Positions 17,753-26,552 of a stretch of 64,000 nt of DNA are shown piece after piece. The translations under genes and the position numbers were made by a program. Within the stretch, counting starts at the first letter, position 1, and each line of letters begins with the position of its first letter. The stretch is from Niallia circulans (GTDB taxonomy: Bacteria > Bacillota > Bacilli > Bacillales > Cytobacillaceae): contig NZ_CP026031.1 in the NCBI RefSeq assembly GCF_003726095.1, forward strand, positions 4,652,001 through 4,716,000. Direction: 5' to 3'. The notes under the pieces were generated by a model, which saw only the letters and a program-made list of their open reading frames with translations, was not told the DNA's origin and did not search any database.

Positions 17753-18871
17753 ATGAAAAAAAATAAATATATCTGGCTAATAGTGGTCGGAGTCATTATA
17801 ATTGCAGGGATTTTAATCACTTCTATGGTAAATTCCTATCTAACAGAGAAACATAAAAATGAGCTGGATCAAAAACATATGGTGATTAAGAAAGATTTAC
17901 AATGGACGAAAGATAATGCTTATTTTGAAATAGATATAAACGTGAAAGAGAAAAAGTATGAATTATATATTATAGGAGAAGGGGAAAGGAAATATCAGCA
18001 AGTAGAAGATACGGATCTAGGGGAAAAAGACGATACGATTGTGACTGGAGACTTTGCCTTTTACTTATGGACGAAAGAATACGGAAAGAAAGCAGTAAAA
18101 CAAGATCTAGAATTACCCAATCCTATGACATTCAATTTATCGCAAAAAAATATAGGAACATTTCTTGTTAACCAGCAAAATATTGCGGCTGTTTACCAAG
18201 GGAAAGAAGCAAATGAGGTAATGGCCTATTTCTATACCATTCATGATGGGAAATTAGTTACCCTAACTGATTATGGAATGCGTATCTATAGTAAAAATAT
18301 CAAAAACATTCAACAAAATTATATACAAACCTTAAGGGAAAAAGATACCGACCAAATGGAATTTGATACGTGGATGCTTGAGCAGAAAAGCGGGAAATTA
18401 GTAAAAATAGATGGAACTTCTATTAAAAATAAGGAAATTATCAATAAATGGCTGGATGATACGGAATTTTACTATCCATATAAAAACTTATCTGTTACTT
18501 CTAGTTTAAAGAATTTAGCGGAACAAGGAATGTTGATAGGCGCCCAATATCCAATCGGAACAAATATAAAAGAGATAAAGAAAATTAATTCTAATTATAC
18601 AATCAAGGATTATAATCAGAAATATAGTCAATTGGATTTTCCTGAGATTACTTATTACTATGATAAGAAAACCGATCTTGTTACTTCTATTTCTATTCCA
18701 GGTATTCGTTTAAAAGAATCAGTACAATCGATTCAGGATACAATCGGGAAGCCAGATGATTTTGTTACGAAAGAGGCTGGGTCTATAGCTACGTATACAG
18801 CAGGAAACTATAAACTAATCATCCAATTGGACTTATCTCAACGAATTAAATCGATTAGCTTGGTAAAATAG
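17753..18871 (+). CDS. Membrane-anchored hypothetical protein, 372 aa
   Basis: One N-terminal membrane helix (about 5-27, after MKKNKYIW) and a large extracytoplasmic part; no lipobox, so an uncleaved anchor. The C-terminal quarter (YPIGTNIKEIKKIN..., KESVQSIQDTIGKPDDFV, YKLIIQLDLSQRIKSISL) resembles the YjgB/DUF4309 type of repeat module, where a GxPD turn precedes a beta hairpin; this is a weak match by eye. ATG 17753 follows AGGAG by 7 bases and is preferred to the upstream 17726. No functional partner adjacent: it converges with ampS. Confidence 0.75.
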   Translation: MKKNKYIWLIVVGVIIIAGILITSMVNSYLTEKHKNELDQKHMVIKKDLQWTKDNAYFEIDINVKEKKYELYIIGEGERKYQQVEDTDLGEKDDTIVTGDFAFYLWTKEYGKKAVKQDLELPNPMTFNLSQKNIGTFLVNQQNIAAVYQGKEANEVMAYFYTIHDGKLVTLTDYGMRIYSKNIKNIQQNYIQTLREKDTDQMEFDTWMLEQKSGKLVKIDGTSIKNKEIINKWLDDTEFYYPYKNLSVTSSLKNLAEQGMLIGAQYPIGTNIKEIKKINSNYTIKDYNQKYSQLDFPEITYYYDKKTDLVTSISIPGIRLKESVQSIQDTIGKPDDFVTKEAGSIATYTAGNYKLIIQLDLSQRIKSISLVK

Positions 18872-18897
18872 AAAGATTAAAAGAATAGTAAAAAATA

Positions 18898-18949
18898 AAG
18901 GATGTTCCGTGAAATGTTTCATAACATAAACATTCCATGGAACATCCTT
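18898..18949. terminator. Bidirectional terminator between the anchored protein and ampS
   Basis: AAGGATGTTCC/GGAACATCCTT outer stem, with a second inner pairing AATGTTT/AAACATT. Confidence 0.85.
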
Positions 18950-18970
18950 ATTGAACTTAGTTACTTAAAA

Positions 18971-20203
18971 TTAAAATGCCCAATCTCCATTTCTGAATAC
19001 TGCTTCTACTTTTCCGTCTACGGTAATACCGTCAATATTCATTTTGTCTGATCCTATCATAAAGTCGACATGTGTAATACTATCGTTTAAACCTTTTTCA
19101 GCTAGTTCTTCACTTGACATCTTTTTTCCACCTTCAATACAGAATGCATATGCACTTCCGATTGCTAAGTGATTTGAGGCATTTTCATCAAATAAAGTAT
19201 TGTAGTAAAGAATATTTGATTGTGAAATAGGTGAACGATGTGGTACTAAAGCTACTTCTCCAAGATAATGAGAACCTTCATCTGTTTCAACTAATTGACG
19301 AAGAATTTCTTCCCCTTCTTCTGCCTTTACATCGATAATTCGACCATCTTTAAAGGTTACGGAGAAATTATTAATAATGTTTCCGCCATAGCTTAACGGC
19401 TTTGTGCTTGATACAGTTCCATTTACTCCTTTTTTATGTGGAACAGTGAAGACTTCTTCAGTCGGCATATTTGCCATGAATTCAAAACCTTTTTCATTGA
19501 TAGATCCTGCTCCACACCATAGATGTCCTTCTGGAAGTTCAATCGTTAAATCTGTACCTGGAGCTGTATAATGAAGCTGTTTGTATGCTTTTTCATTTAA
19601 GTAATCCACTTTTGTATGAAGTGTTTTATCATGCTCTTTCCATGCTTGGATTGGATTTGCTTGATCTACTCGAATAGCCTTAAATATAGCATCCCATAGT
19701 AACTCCACTCTGCTGTTTTCAGGAGCGTCTGGGAAAACAAGATTTGCCCAAGCTTTGGATGGAACAGCAATTACGGTCCAGCTTACTTTATCAGACTGTA
19801 CATATTTTCGGAATTGGCTTAAAGCTGTTCCAGAAGCCTTTTGGAAGTTACTAATTCGTTCAGAATCAATCCCTTTTAAAAGGTCTGGACTAGAAGATAC
19901 TACAGACATGAAGGCTGCCCCTTCTTCTGCAAGTGAAATCGTCTCTTTTGCTCTAAATTCAGGATATTCTTTAAATGCTTCATCTGGTGCCAATTCGTAT
20001 TTTGTACGAGTAACGATATCATCACTCCAGTTGACTACAACATTACTTGCGCCAATTTGGTAAGCTTCTTTTACGACAAGACGAACAAACTCTGCAGATT
20101 CAATGGATGTATTAATAACAAGTGTTTGTCCTTTTTGGATATTTACACCGACTTTTACTGCGAGTTCAGCATATTTTTGTAAATTTTCTTGAAATGTACT
20201 CAT
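18971..20203 (-). CDS. ampS: M29-family metallo-aminopeptidase (AmpS/PepS)
   Basis: A 410-aa cytosolic aminopeptidase of the thermophilic aminopeptidase family M29, using two metal ions. Characteristic segments are LWCGAGSINEKGFEFMANMPTEEVFT, LGEVALVPHRSPISQSNILYYNTLFDENASNHLAIGSAYAF and THVDFMIGS, which carry the Glu, His, Tyr and Asp ligands known for the family. AAGGAG precedes the ATG. It is a single gene with its own terminator. Acts on N-terminal residues of peptides in protein turnover. Confidence 0.93.
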   Translation of the reverse strand: MSTFQENLQKYAELAVKVGVNIQKGQTLVINTSIESAEFVRLVVKEAYQIGASNVVVNWSDDIVTRTKYELAPDEAFKEYPEFRAKETISLAEEGAAFMSVVSSSPDLLKGIDSERISNFQKASGTALSQFRKYVQSDKVSWTVIAVPSKAWANLVFPDAPENSRVELLWDAIFKAIRVDQANPIQAWKEHDKTLHTKVDYLNEKAYKQLHYTAPGTDLTIELPEGHLWCGAGSINEKGFEFMANMPTEEVFTVPHKKGVNGTVSSTKPLSYGGNIINNFSVTFKDGRIIDVKAEEGEEILRQLVETDEGSHYLGEVALVPHRSPISQSNILYYNTLFDENASNHLAIGSAYAFCIEGGKKMSSEELAEKGLNDSITHVDFMIGSDKMNIDGITVDGKVEAVFRNGDWAF

Positions 20204-20417
20204 TTTTATTCTCCTTTTCTATAAGCGGTTAGCTCTATGTATAACATGAATCCCAATATGGAATGGATGCTGCTTCTATTGTAGCTTTTTTAGAAAGAGA
20301 AATAAACTGATTGATCGTAACATTAGGATAATAATTGATCTTATCGCAAGAGAAACAAATAATAAGCATTTTTGGTAAAATAGCTATAATGGATTTTTTT
20401 ATTTATGGGAGGTTTTT

Positions 20418-21083
20418 ATGGCTAATCGGTTACAAGCAGTTATCTTTGATTTTGATGGTGTTATAGCAGACACTGTTCCCTTATATTACAAAGCAACAAA
20501 AAAAATGGCGGTGGAGATTGGGGCATCCTTTACTAGAGAAGATAACTTAAGATATCAAGGTGTTCCGCGAAAGGTGCTAATTGACGACTTAGTTGCACAA
20601 ACAGATAAAGTATTTACAGATAGAGAAAAGGAAATGTTAGGAAATCGCAAGAGTGAATATTATAAAGCTTTAATTTCGGAATTCACAGTAGAAAATATGC
20701 TGCCAGGAATGTATGAATTTTTGAAAGATCTTAGGGAAATGGGTATTAAATTTGGGATTGCATCCTCTAGTTCCAATGCACCTTTTTTATTGGATCGCTT
20801 TGGAATAAGAGACTGGTTCGAATGCATAGTAGATCCACATTCCCTGAAAAAGGGAAAACCAGATCCGGAAATATTTTTAACAGCAGCAGATTGCTTAGGG
20901 GTCGATTATCATGAGTGTGCTGCGATAGAGGATGGACAAGCAGGCTTGAGTGGAATTCTGCAGACACCTATGTTTTCTGTCGGGATAGGACAAGGAGATG
21001 TTTTTGCAAAAGCGGATTGGCAAGTTGCCTCCACTAGAGAACTAAGTGCGAGTACTTTATTAGAAAAGTTTAATAATCGATGA
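20418..21083 (+). CDS. HAD-superfamily phosphatase/phosphomutase, beta-PGM-like
   Basis: A 221-aa HAD subclass I hydrolase. Motif I FDFDGVIADT has nucleophile Asp11 and general acid Asp13; motif II is IASSSS; motif III is KKGKPDPEIF; motif IV is AIEDGQAGLSG. A helical C1 cap sits between motifs I and II. The combination resembles beta-phosphoglucomutase and sugar-phosphate phosphatases. No maltose or trehalose phosphorylase gene is adjacent, so the substrate is open. GGGAGG lies 6 bases before ATG 20418. Confidence 0.85.
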   Translation: MANRLQAVIFDFDGVIADTVPLYYKATKKMAVEIGASFTREDNLRYQGVPRKVLIDDLVAQTDKVFTDREKEMLGNRKSEYYKALISEFTVENMLPGMYEFLKDLREMGIKFGIASSSSNAPFLLDRFGIRDWFECIVDPHSLKKGKPDPEIFLTAADCLGVDYHECAAIEDGQAGLSGILQTPMFSVGIGQGDVFAKADWQVASTRELSASTLLEKFNNR

Positions 21084-21153
21084 AGAAAATGAAGAATACT
21101 GATTCATGGAAGCAAAGAGTAGTGTGAACGGCTTGTAATAGTAGCAAAGTACA

Positions 21154-21197
21154 TAAAAAATATCATCCGAAATTATCCATAACTTTTCGGATGATAT
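21154..21197 (-). terminator. Terminator of topB
   Basis: Stem ATATCATCCGAAA/TTTCGGATGATAT; the T run lies on the minus strand (plus-strand AAAAAA before the hairpin), so it serves topB; it may also slow the converging HAD transcript. Confidence 0.85.
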
Positions 21198-21243
21198 TGG
21201 AGTAATTATTAGCTGGAATGCGAATATACCAGCCTTGTAGCTT

Positions 21244-23325
21244 TTAATCGTCTTTTTTCATCGCGGCTTTTAATAAATCACCTAGACTATTTCCAAAGCT
21301 TTCGTCTTTACTGTATTTCTGAACAAGTTTCCGTTCTTCTCTTTTGTTAATGGTCTTTTTACGGTCTGTAGCTTTTTCCACTACATTGCAGTTTCTGCAT
21401 TGGAAATAGGTACCGGCCACTCCATTATGGATTTCCATTTTCTTATGGCATTGTGGACAACGCTTGTTGGAAAGTTTAGGATCTTTTCTTTTACTAAAAG
21501 AACAATCCATACTGGAGCATACAAGAATTTTTCCGTTTTTTGTATTTTTTTCCTTTAGGAAAGACCCACATTCAGGACATTTGGAGCCAGTGAGATTTTG
21601 CATTTTATACGATTTCTCACTTTGTTTTATTTCCCGGACAAATCGTTTGGTCTGCTCTTTAATTTGTTCCATAAATTGATGAGGATTTGCTTTTCCTTTA
21701 GCGATATCCTCTAACTCTTGCTCCCATTTTGCCGTTAAATCGGGAGTAGTCAAATCATCATTAACGAGATTGAGAAGCTGTTTTCCTTTGGAGGTAGAAT
21801 GTAATTTCCCATTTTGTCTTTCTAATACCTCAGATGAAAGCAATCTTTCAATTATTTCAGCACGCGTAGCAGGAGTCCCCAGTCCGAATTTCTCCATTTT
21901 TCCTAGAATATCAGCTTCTGTAAAACGTGATGGAGCTTCCGTAAATTTTTGCTCCAAATTTACAGATTGGACTTTTAATTGTTGTCCCTTTTGAAGCTGT
22001 ATATTTTTTGAAGAATCTGTTTTGCGAGAGTCTAAAGCTTTAAAACCTAATTCTAATATATTTGTTTCTTGAGCGACAAAGGAAGCTCCATTAATGTTTA
22101 ATGTAGTAGAAATAATTTCATACTTATATTTTGGATAAAATAACGTCAAAAATCTTTTTACGATTAAGTCATAAATTTTTACTTCCTCATTATCTAACCG
22201 GTTTAAAAATACAGGCTGCTCGGTCGGGATAATGGCATGGTGGTCAGATACTTTATTGTTATTGAACACATTATTTGCTTCGACCTTCCCCTTGTTACGT
22301 AAGATAGGTTGAACTTCTTCTTTAAATGCGCCGGATATACTTTCAATGCGATCAATCATCGTATTCTTCATATCTGTCGTTAAGTATCGTGAATCCGTTC
22401 TCGGATAGGTGACAAGTTTATGTTGCTCATATAGCTTCTGCAGGACATTTAACGTTTTTTTGGCAGAAAAACCGAATCGGCGGTTTGCGTCTCGCTGGAG
22501 TTCTGTTAAATCATAAGGCAATGGCTGATGCTCTGTTTTTTCTTTTACGGTAAGCGTCTCAACCACTGCCTGCTTCCCTTTCGTATTAGCTACAATTTTT
22601 TCTGCTGTTTCTTTTGAAAAGATTCTTCTCTCTTGATTCTTTTCATATTTCGCTTGTAGAGAATCTATTTGTGCAGTGATGGTCCAATATTCTTTTGGAA
22701 CAAAGGATTGAATTTCTTTTTCTCTCTCTAGAACCATTGATAAAGTAGGGGTTTGAACACGCCCTGCTGACAATGGATCATTGAATTTCGTTGTTAAGGC
22801 TCTTGAAACATTTAAGCCGATTAGCCAATCTGCTTGTGCTCTACACACAGCGGATTGATATAAGCGATCGTAATCTTTTCCCGGCTTTAGTTGTTTAAAG
22901 CCATCCTTTATTGCTCGGTCCGTTTGTGAAGATATCCATAATCGTTTAGTTGGTTTGGTAAATCGGATTTTCTCTAATATCCAACGTGCGACTAATTCTC
23001 CTTCACGCCCTGCATCTGTGGCGATAATACAATCTTTAATATCTTTTCTTTTTGCCAGTTGTTCAATGGCTTTATATTGATGACTGGTTTGCTTCATCAC
23101 TTTTAATTCCATTTTCTGTGGAATAATTGGTAAATCATCTAAATTCCAATTTTTAAATTTGGGATCATAATGCTCGGGCATTTTTAATTCAATTAAATGG
23201 CCTAAAGCCCAAGTCACTATATATTTATCTGATTCCAAATAATTTTTAGTGGATTTATTGCAACCAAGCACTCTGGCTATTTCTCTCGCAACACTTGGCT
23301 TTTCACATAACACAAGAGATTTCAT
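21244..23325 (-). CDS. topB: DNA topoisomerase III
   Basis: A 693-aa type IA topoisomerase that cleaves one DNA strand through a 5'-phosphotyrosine and decatenates replication or recombination intermediates, usually with a RecQ helicase. The TOPRIM domain begins MKSLVLCEKPSVAREIA with the acidic pattern DAGREGELV at 104-112; the active tyrosine is Tyr307 in LVTYPRTDSRYL. The C-terminus has zinc-ribbon cysteines (CPECGSFL, CSSMDC, CPQCHKKM, CRNC) and a basic tail. Length fits Bacillus TopB. AAGGTG is upstream of the ATG. Not part of an obvious operon. Confidence 0.97.
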   Translation of the reverse strand: MKSLVLCEKPSVAREIARVLGCNKSTKNYLESDKYIVTWALGHLIELKMPEHYDPKFKNWNLDDLPIIPQKMELKVMKQTSHQYKAIEQLAKRKDIKDCIIATDAGREGELVARWILEKIRFTKPTKRLWISSQTDRAIKDGFKQLKPGKDYDRLYQSAVCRAQADWLIGLNVSRALTTKFNDPLSAGRVQTPTLSMVLEREKEIQSFVPKEYWTITAQIDSLQAKYEKNQERRIFSKETAEKIVANTKGKQAVVETLTVKEKTEHQPLPYDLTELQRDANRRFGFSAKKTLNVLQKLYEQHKLVTYPRTDSRYLTTDMKNTMIDRIESISGAFKEEVQPILRNKGKVEANNVFNNNKVSDHHAIIPTEQPVFLNRLDNEEVKIYDLIVKRFLTLFYPKYKYEIISTTLNINGASFVAQETNILELGFKALDSRKTDSSKNIQLQKGQQLKVQSVNLEQKFTEAPSRFTEADILGKMEKFGLGTPATRAEIIERLLSSEVLERQNGKLHSTSKGKQLLNLVNDDLTTPDLTAKWEQELEDIAKGKANPHQFMEQIKEQTKRFVREIKQSEKSYKMQNLTGSKCPECGSFLKEKNTKNGKILVCSSMDCSFSKRKDPKLSNKRCPQCHKKMEIHNGVAGTYFQCRNCNVVEKATDRKKTINKREERKLVQKYSKDESFGNSLGDLLKAAMKKDD

Positions 23326-23542
23326 CTAAACACCTTCCAATAGAATTTTTAGCTGTCTTGAATAATAGAAGCAGATTCTGTTATTCATTTTAAGTTATTT
23401 AATAATTATCGTTTTATTAGTCATACGATACCTTCTAGTATAACATGAGAGGAGAAGGGGAATGGGAAATAGTGAGCTTTTGCTGAATATTAATGCGGAG
23501 CATATAGAAGACCTATTTCGAACGTATAGGAAAATAAAGGGA

Positions 23543-23590
23543 GGGAAAAAGGAGGACGGCGCCCTTTTCCAATGGTCGCGAACGCCGTCT
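23543..23590 (-). terminator. Terminator after the 52-aa minus-strand gene
   Basis: GACGGCG (23555-23561) pairs with CGCCGTC (23583-23589); on the minus strand the right end runs into TTTTT. Confidence 0.75.
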
Positions 23591-23601
23591 ATTGCATGGA
23601 T

Positions 23602-23760
23602 TTACTCTTCTTCTTCGATTCGGTTTTTAAAAGCTTCCTGTGTTACGATAAATTCTTCATCGCCAGGAGCATCCTCTGTATGTGTATGTTTTCTTGTGTC
23701 CTTTGGAAGCGGACCTGGATGGTGTTTCTTCTTATGATTGAAATGTTCTCCACGTGCCAA
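23602..23760 (-). CDS. Small charged hypothetical protein, 52 aa
   Basis: Reading from TTG 23760 the product starts MARGEHFNHKKKHHPGPLPK and ends AFKNRIEEEE: a His/Lys-rich N-terminal half and an acidic C-terminal half, no membrane segment. AAAGGGGTG is 6 bases before the TTG and a good terminator follows, so the unit is complete with ribosome site, frame and terminator. It reads like small spore- or stress-associated proteins of Bacillus but I do not recognise the family. Plus-strand frames over the same bases look like shadows of it. Confidence 0.7.
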   Translation of the reverse strand: MARGEHFNHKKKHHPGPLPKDTRKHTHTEDAPGDEEFIVTQEAFKNRIEEEE

Positions 23761-23872
23761 TAATAACACCCCTTTCTTTTCTATTTTTTATAAAAATCGC
23801 TCATCCTATACCGACGAGAAGTGGAAATTGTATAATGGAAATAGGTTTATGAAAACAGGAGGGGATAGATGA

Positions 23873-24253
23873 ATGGATTTTTCGATTCTTGTTTCAGAAG
23901 ATAAAATAAAAAAAGCATATAAAGACGGGGAATTTAACCATCTTCCAGGGTTCGGAAAACCACTCCCAAAAGATAGTCTAGATTCTGTACCAAAAGAATT
24001 GCGAATGGCCTATCGTGTTCTCAAGAATGCTGGATATTCATTAGAAGAGGATAAGATTAGACAAGAATTATTGTCCATGGAAGATTTAATTCGTTCCTGT
24101 GAGACAGAAGGAGAAAAGGTAGTTTTACAAAGAAAATATAATGAAAAATTATTGCGATTTCGTAAAATGATGAAAGAACGTACAGGAGAAAGTCACTCTA
24201 ATCCTTTTTCTGGATATCAGAAAAAGGTAGAGAATAAATTCTTTCCGAAATAA
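23873..24253 (+). CDS. DUF1992 (DnaJ-homologue subfamily C28-like) protein
   Basis: A 126-aa protein carrying the DUF1992 motif KIKKAYKDGEFNHLPGFGKPLPKDSL near the N-terminus, followed by a helical part (MAYRVLKNAGY and LIRSCETEGEKVVLQRKYNEKLLRFRKMM). The domain is related to the C-terminal region of DNAJC28; it has no J domain and no known enzyme activity. GAGGGG lies just upstream; an ATG at 23869 is in another frame. A TATAAT at 23831 may be its -10 box. Confidence 0.82.
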   Translation: MDFSILVSEDKIKKAYKDGEFNHLPGFGKPLPKDSLDSVPKELRMAYRVLKNAGYSLEEDKIRQELLSMEDLIRSCETEGEKVVLQRKYNEKLLRFRKMMKERTGESHSNPFSGYQKKVENKFFPK

Positions 24254-24506
24254 TGATAGTAGGTACGGTTATGATTCAAATATAGGTTTCTTAACTTATA
24301 TTTCAAAAGAGTGGCTGGCAAAACAAATATATAATGGATAAAGACGAATATTCTCTAATTTGGTGGTGAAAACCAATTCGTTCTATTACACTACAGACAT
24401 ATAATACCCCGGGGAGCAACCTAAGCCTCCGCGGCTGCCCCATGGAAAGCGAAGTGTATTCAGGCTGCGGTAATCATCACAAACCCTCATTCTTAAATTT
24501 AATTAA

Positions 24507-24560
24507 CCCCCGAACAATTATACGACTATTTTTTAGTGTGTACGTATAATTGTTCGGGGG
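24507..24560. repeat. Perfect 18-bp inverted repeat
   Basis: CCCCCGAACAATTATACG (24507-24524) is exactly complementary to 24543-24560, with an 18-nt T-rich loop. No T tail follows on either side, so it is not a standard terminator. Confidence 0.8.
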
Positions 24561-24662
24561 TATATTTGATTGAAATTCTTATGACCCGTCCTCTTTTTCG
24601 ATTAAAAAAGCAGGACTATTGTCATGATTCATGAAGTTTCCGAAATTTACATGAAATAAAAC

Positions 24663-24689
24663 TAAAATTTTGAAGAGAAATGTCGAAAA
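24663..24689 (+). promoter_or_regulatory. SigD-like promoter of motAB
   Basis: TAAA (24663-24666), exactly 15 bases, then GTCGAAAA (24682-24689), compared with the SigD consensus TAAA-N15-GCCGATAT. Position and the flagellar stator genes downstream agree. Confidence 0.6.
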
Positions 24690-24738
24690 AAAAGGTAAGA
24701 CATAGAATCGAAATTTTGGAATAAGATAGGTGAAAATA

Positions 24739-25539
24739 ATGGATAAAACTTCCTTGATAGGAATTATACTTGCTATTATTGCTGTGGGAGTAGGAATGGT
24801 GTTTAAAGGTGTCAGTCCTGCGGTATTATTGAATCCAGCAGCTATTCTAATTATTTTAGTAGGTACAGTAGCAGCAGTAGTTATTGCCTTTCCTGCTTCA
24901 GAGATTAAACGAGTTCCAAAGTTATTCGGCATCTTGTTTAAGGAGCAGAAAGTGCAGGATACGAAAGAGTTAATTCGCTTGTTTTCAGAGTGGGCACAAT
25001 TAGCTAGAAAAGAGGGACTTCTTGCATTAGAAGCAAAAACAGATGAAATTGAAGATCCATTTTTGAGAAATGGCTTATCTTTGTCTGTGGATGGACAAAG
25101 TGCAGAGTATATTAGAGATGTATTAACAGAAGAAATTGAAGCAATGGAAGAGAGACATCGTACAGGAGCGCTTATTTTTACCCAAGCAGGTACCTACGCC
25201 CCTACATTGGGAGTACTTGGAGCAGTAATTGGGCTGATTGCAGCTTTAGGAAATATGTCTGATGCTGAAGCGCTTGGACATGCTATTAGTGCCGCGTTTG
25301 TTGCTACTTTAATGGGGATATTTACTGGATACGTTTTATGGCATCCATTTGCAAATAAACTGAAGAGAAAATCACACATGGAAGCAAGTCAAAAATATTT
25401 GATGATAGAAGGGGTTCTTTCTATTTTAGAAGGAGAAGCGCCTAGGGTAATTGAACAAAAGCTTGCATCGTATTTACCTGTTTCAGAAAGAAGACAATTT
25501 CTTGAAGAAAGCGAAAGTAGTGTGAATACGAATGAGTAA
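24739..25539 (+). CDS. motA: Flagellar stator protein MotA
   Basis: A 266-aa proton-channel subunit of the flagellar motor with four membrane segments (two near the N-terminus, two at about 145-205) and a large cytoplasmic loop with the charged residues that contact FliG (AQLARKEGLLALEAKTDEIEDPFLRNGLSL). TYAPTLGVLGAVIGLIAAL and GHAISAAFVATLMGIFTGYVLWHPFANKLKRKS are near-identical to B. subtilis MotA. The ATG at 24739 (MDKTSLIGI) follows TAGGTG; the frame also has a GTG nine bases upstream. Overlaps motB by 8 bases. Confidence 0.96.
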   Translation: MDKTSLIGIILAIIAVGVGMVFKGVSPAVLLNPAAILIILVGTVAAVVIAFPASEIKRVPKLFGILFKEQKVQDTKELIRLFSEWAQLARKEGLLALEAKTDEIEDPFLRNGLSLSVDGQSAEYIRDVLTEEIEAMEERHRTGALIFTQAGTYAPTLGVLGAVIGLIAALGNMSDAEALGHAISAAFVATLMGIFTGYVLWHPFANKLKRKSHMEASQKYLMIEGVLSILEGEAPRVIEQKLASYLPVSERRQFLEESESSVNTNE

Positions 25540-26338
25540 AAAGAAAAAAAAGAAAGTACATCATGAGGAGCATGTTGATGAATCTTGGCTTGTTCCTTAT
25601 GCGGATATCCTTACTTTATTGCTGGCTTTATTTATCGTTTTATATGGCATGAGTTCTGTTGACGCTAAAAAATTCTCTGAAATCGCAGAAGCTTTTAATA
25701 AAGAATTACAAGGAGGGACAGGTATATTTGAATACCCTAGTCCTGCACCGTCAATGAATAGTGAAACTACAGATGTTGATTTGGCTGATCAAGAGAAAAA
25801 GGAAGATAAAAAAGATAAAAAAAATCTTAGCGAAAAAGAACTAAAAGAATTACAAAAACAGAAAGATAAACAAGAATTATCAGAGATTCAACAAAAGGTA
25901 AATGCCTATATTGCTAAGAATAAATTAGGGAATAAGCTGGATACGGAACTGACGGATGAAGGTTTGCATGTTTCAATTAGAGATAATGTACTCTTTGCTT
26001 CTGGAAGTGCCGAAGTTCGCAATAAAGACAGAAAAGTTGTTTCCGAAATTGCTAATTTACTTGTCATGGATCCGCCGCGAAGCATTATTATAAGTGGACA
26101 TACAGACAATGTTCCCATCCGCAATTCACGATATGCGTCCAACTGGGAACTAAGTGTGACTAGAGCTTTAAATTTCATGAAATTACTTCTTGAAAACAAG
26201 AAACTAGATCCTAAATCATTTAGCGCCAAAGGTTACGGTGAGTTTCAGCCTATTGCTAGTAATGATAGTTCTGCTGGAAGAGCAAAAAATAGAAGAGTAG
26301 ATATTTTAATTGAACCAAGAGTAGCAAAAGAAGACTAA
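25532..26338 (+). CDS. motB: Flagellar stator protein MotB
   Basis: A 268-aa partner of MotA. One membrane helix at about 22-45 carries the proton-binding Asp25 (VPYADILTLLLALFIVLYGMSS), preceded by a basic N-terminus KKKKKK. A charged linker (KEDKKDKKNLSEKE) leads to the OmpA-like peptidoglycan-binding domain with SGHTDNVPIRNSRYASNWELSVTRA. Proton rather than sodium coupling is suggested by the close match to MotB rather than MotS. Overlaps motA and ends at a terminator. Confidence 0.96.
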   Translation: MSKKKKKKVHHEEHVDESWLVPYADILTLLLALFIVLYGMSSVDAKKFSEIAEAFNKELQGGTGIFEYPSPAPSMNSETTDVDLADQEKKEDKKDKKNLSEKELKELQKQKDKQELSEIQQKVNAYIAKNKLGNKLDTELTDEGLHVSIRDNVLFASGSAEVRNKDRKVVSEIANLLVMDPPRSIIISGHTDNVPIRNSRYASNWELSVTRALNFMKLLLENKKLDPKSFSAKGYGEFQPIASNDSSAGRAKNRRVDILIEPRVAKED

Positions 26339-26360
26339 CAATGGATAGTCTTCTTTTTTT
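26329..26360 (+). terminator. Terminator of motAB
   Basis: AGAAGACTA/TAGTCTTCT stem spanning the motB stop codon, then a run of T. Confidence 0.9.
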
Positions 26361-26435
26361 GATTGGAAAATCTTGATTAAAAAGAGATTCCTAAAAAAAC
26401 AAATAAATAAAGTTTTCATAAAAATGAATAAAGTC

Positions 26436-26464
26436 TTGTTGTTTGATAAACAAAAGTTTATAAT
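26436..26464 (+). promoter_or_regulatory. psuKG promoter with operator in the spacer
   Basis: TTGTTG (26436-26441), 17 bp, TATAAT (26459-26464). The spacer holds the palindrome TTGTTTGATAAACAA (26439-26453), well placed to block RNA polymerase when occupied. Confidence 0.65.
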
Positions 26465-26552
26465 GTAGACAAATGTTGTTTTTAGGGCTAGAGATGATTC
26501 TTCTCTACTTCTGACAATTGGCAGTTTCACTTTATTTGAGGGGGAGATGGAA

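Larger units (their letters stand above)
24254..24738. other. Intergenic region with degenerate GC-rich repeat and promoter
   Basis: No gene. From about 24407 to 24480 lies a GC-rich island in an AT-rich background with CCCCGGGGAGC, CCTCCGCGGC and GGAAAGCGAAGTGTATTC. This arrangement recalls a dispersed intergenic repeat of Bacillaceae that also ends in GGAAAGCGAAG; it would be a worn copy. Behind it come an 18-bp inverted repeat and the SigD-like promoter of motAB, listed separately. Confidence 0.5.

Noticed and set aside
23462..23737. Plus-strand 91-residue frame with a good ribosome site
   Set aside because: After about 30 residues it runs through the minus-strand terminator and is the exact antisense of the 52-aa gene (Ser/Cys-rich shadow composition).
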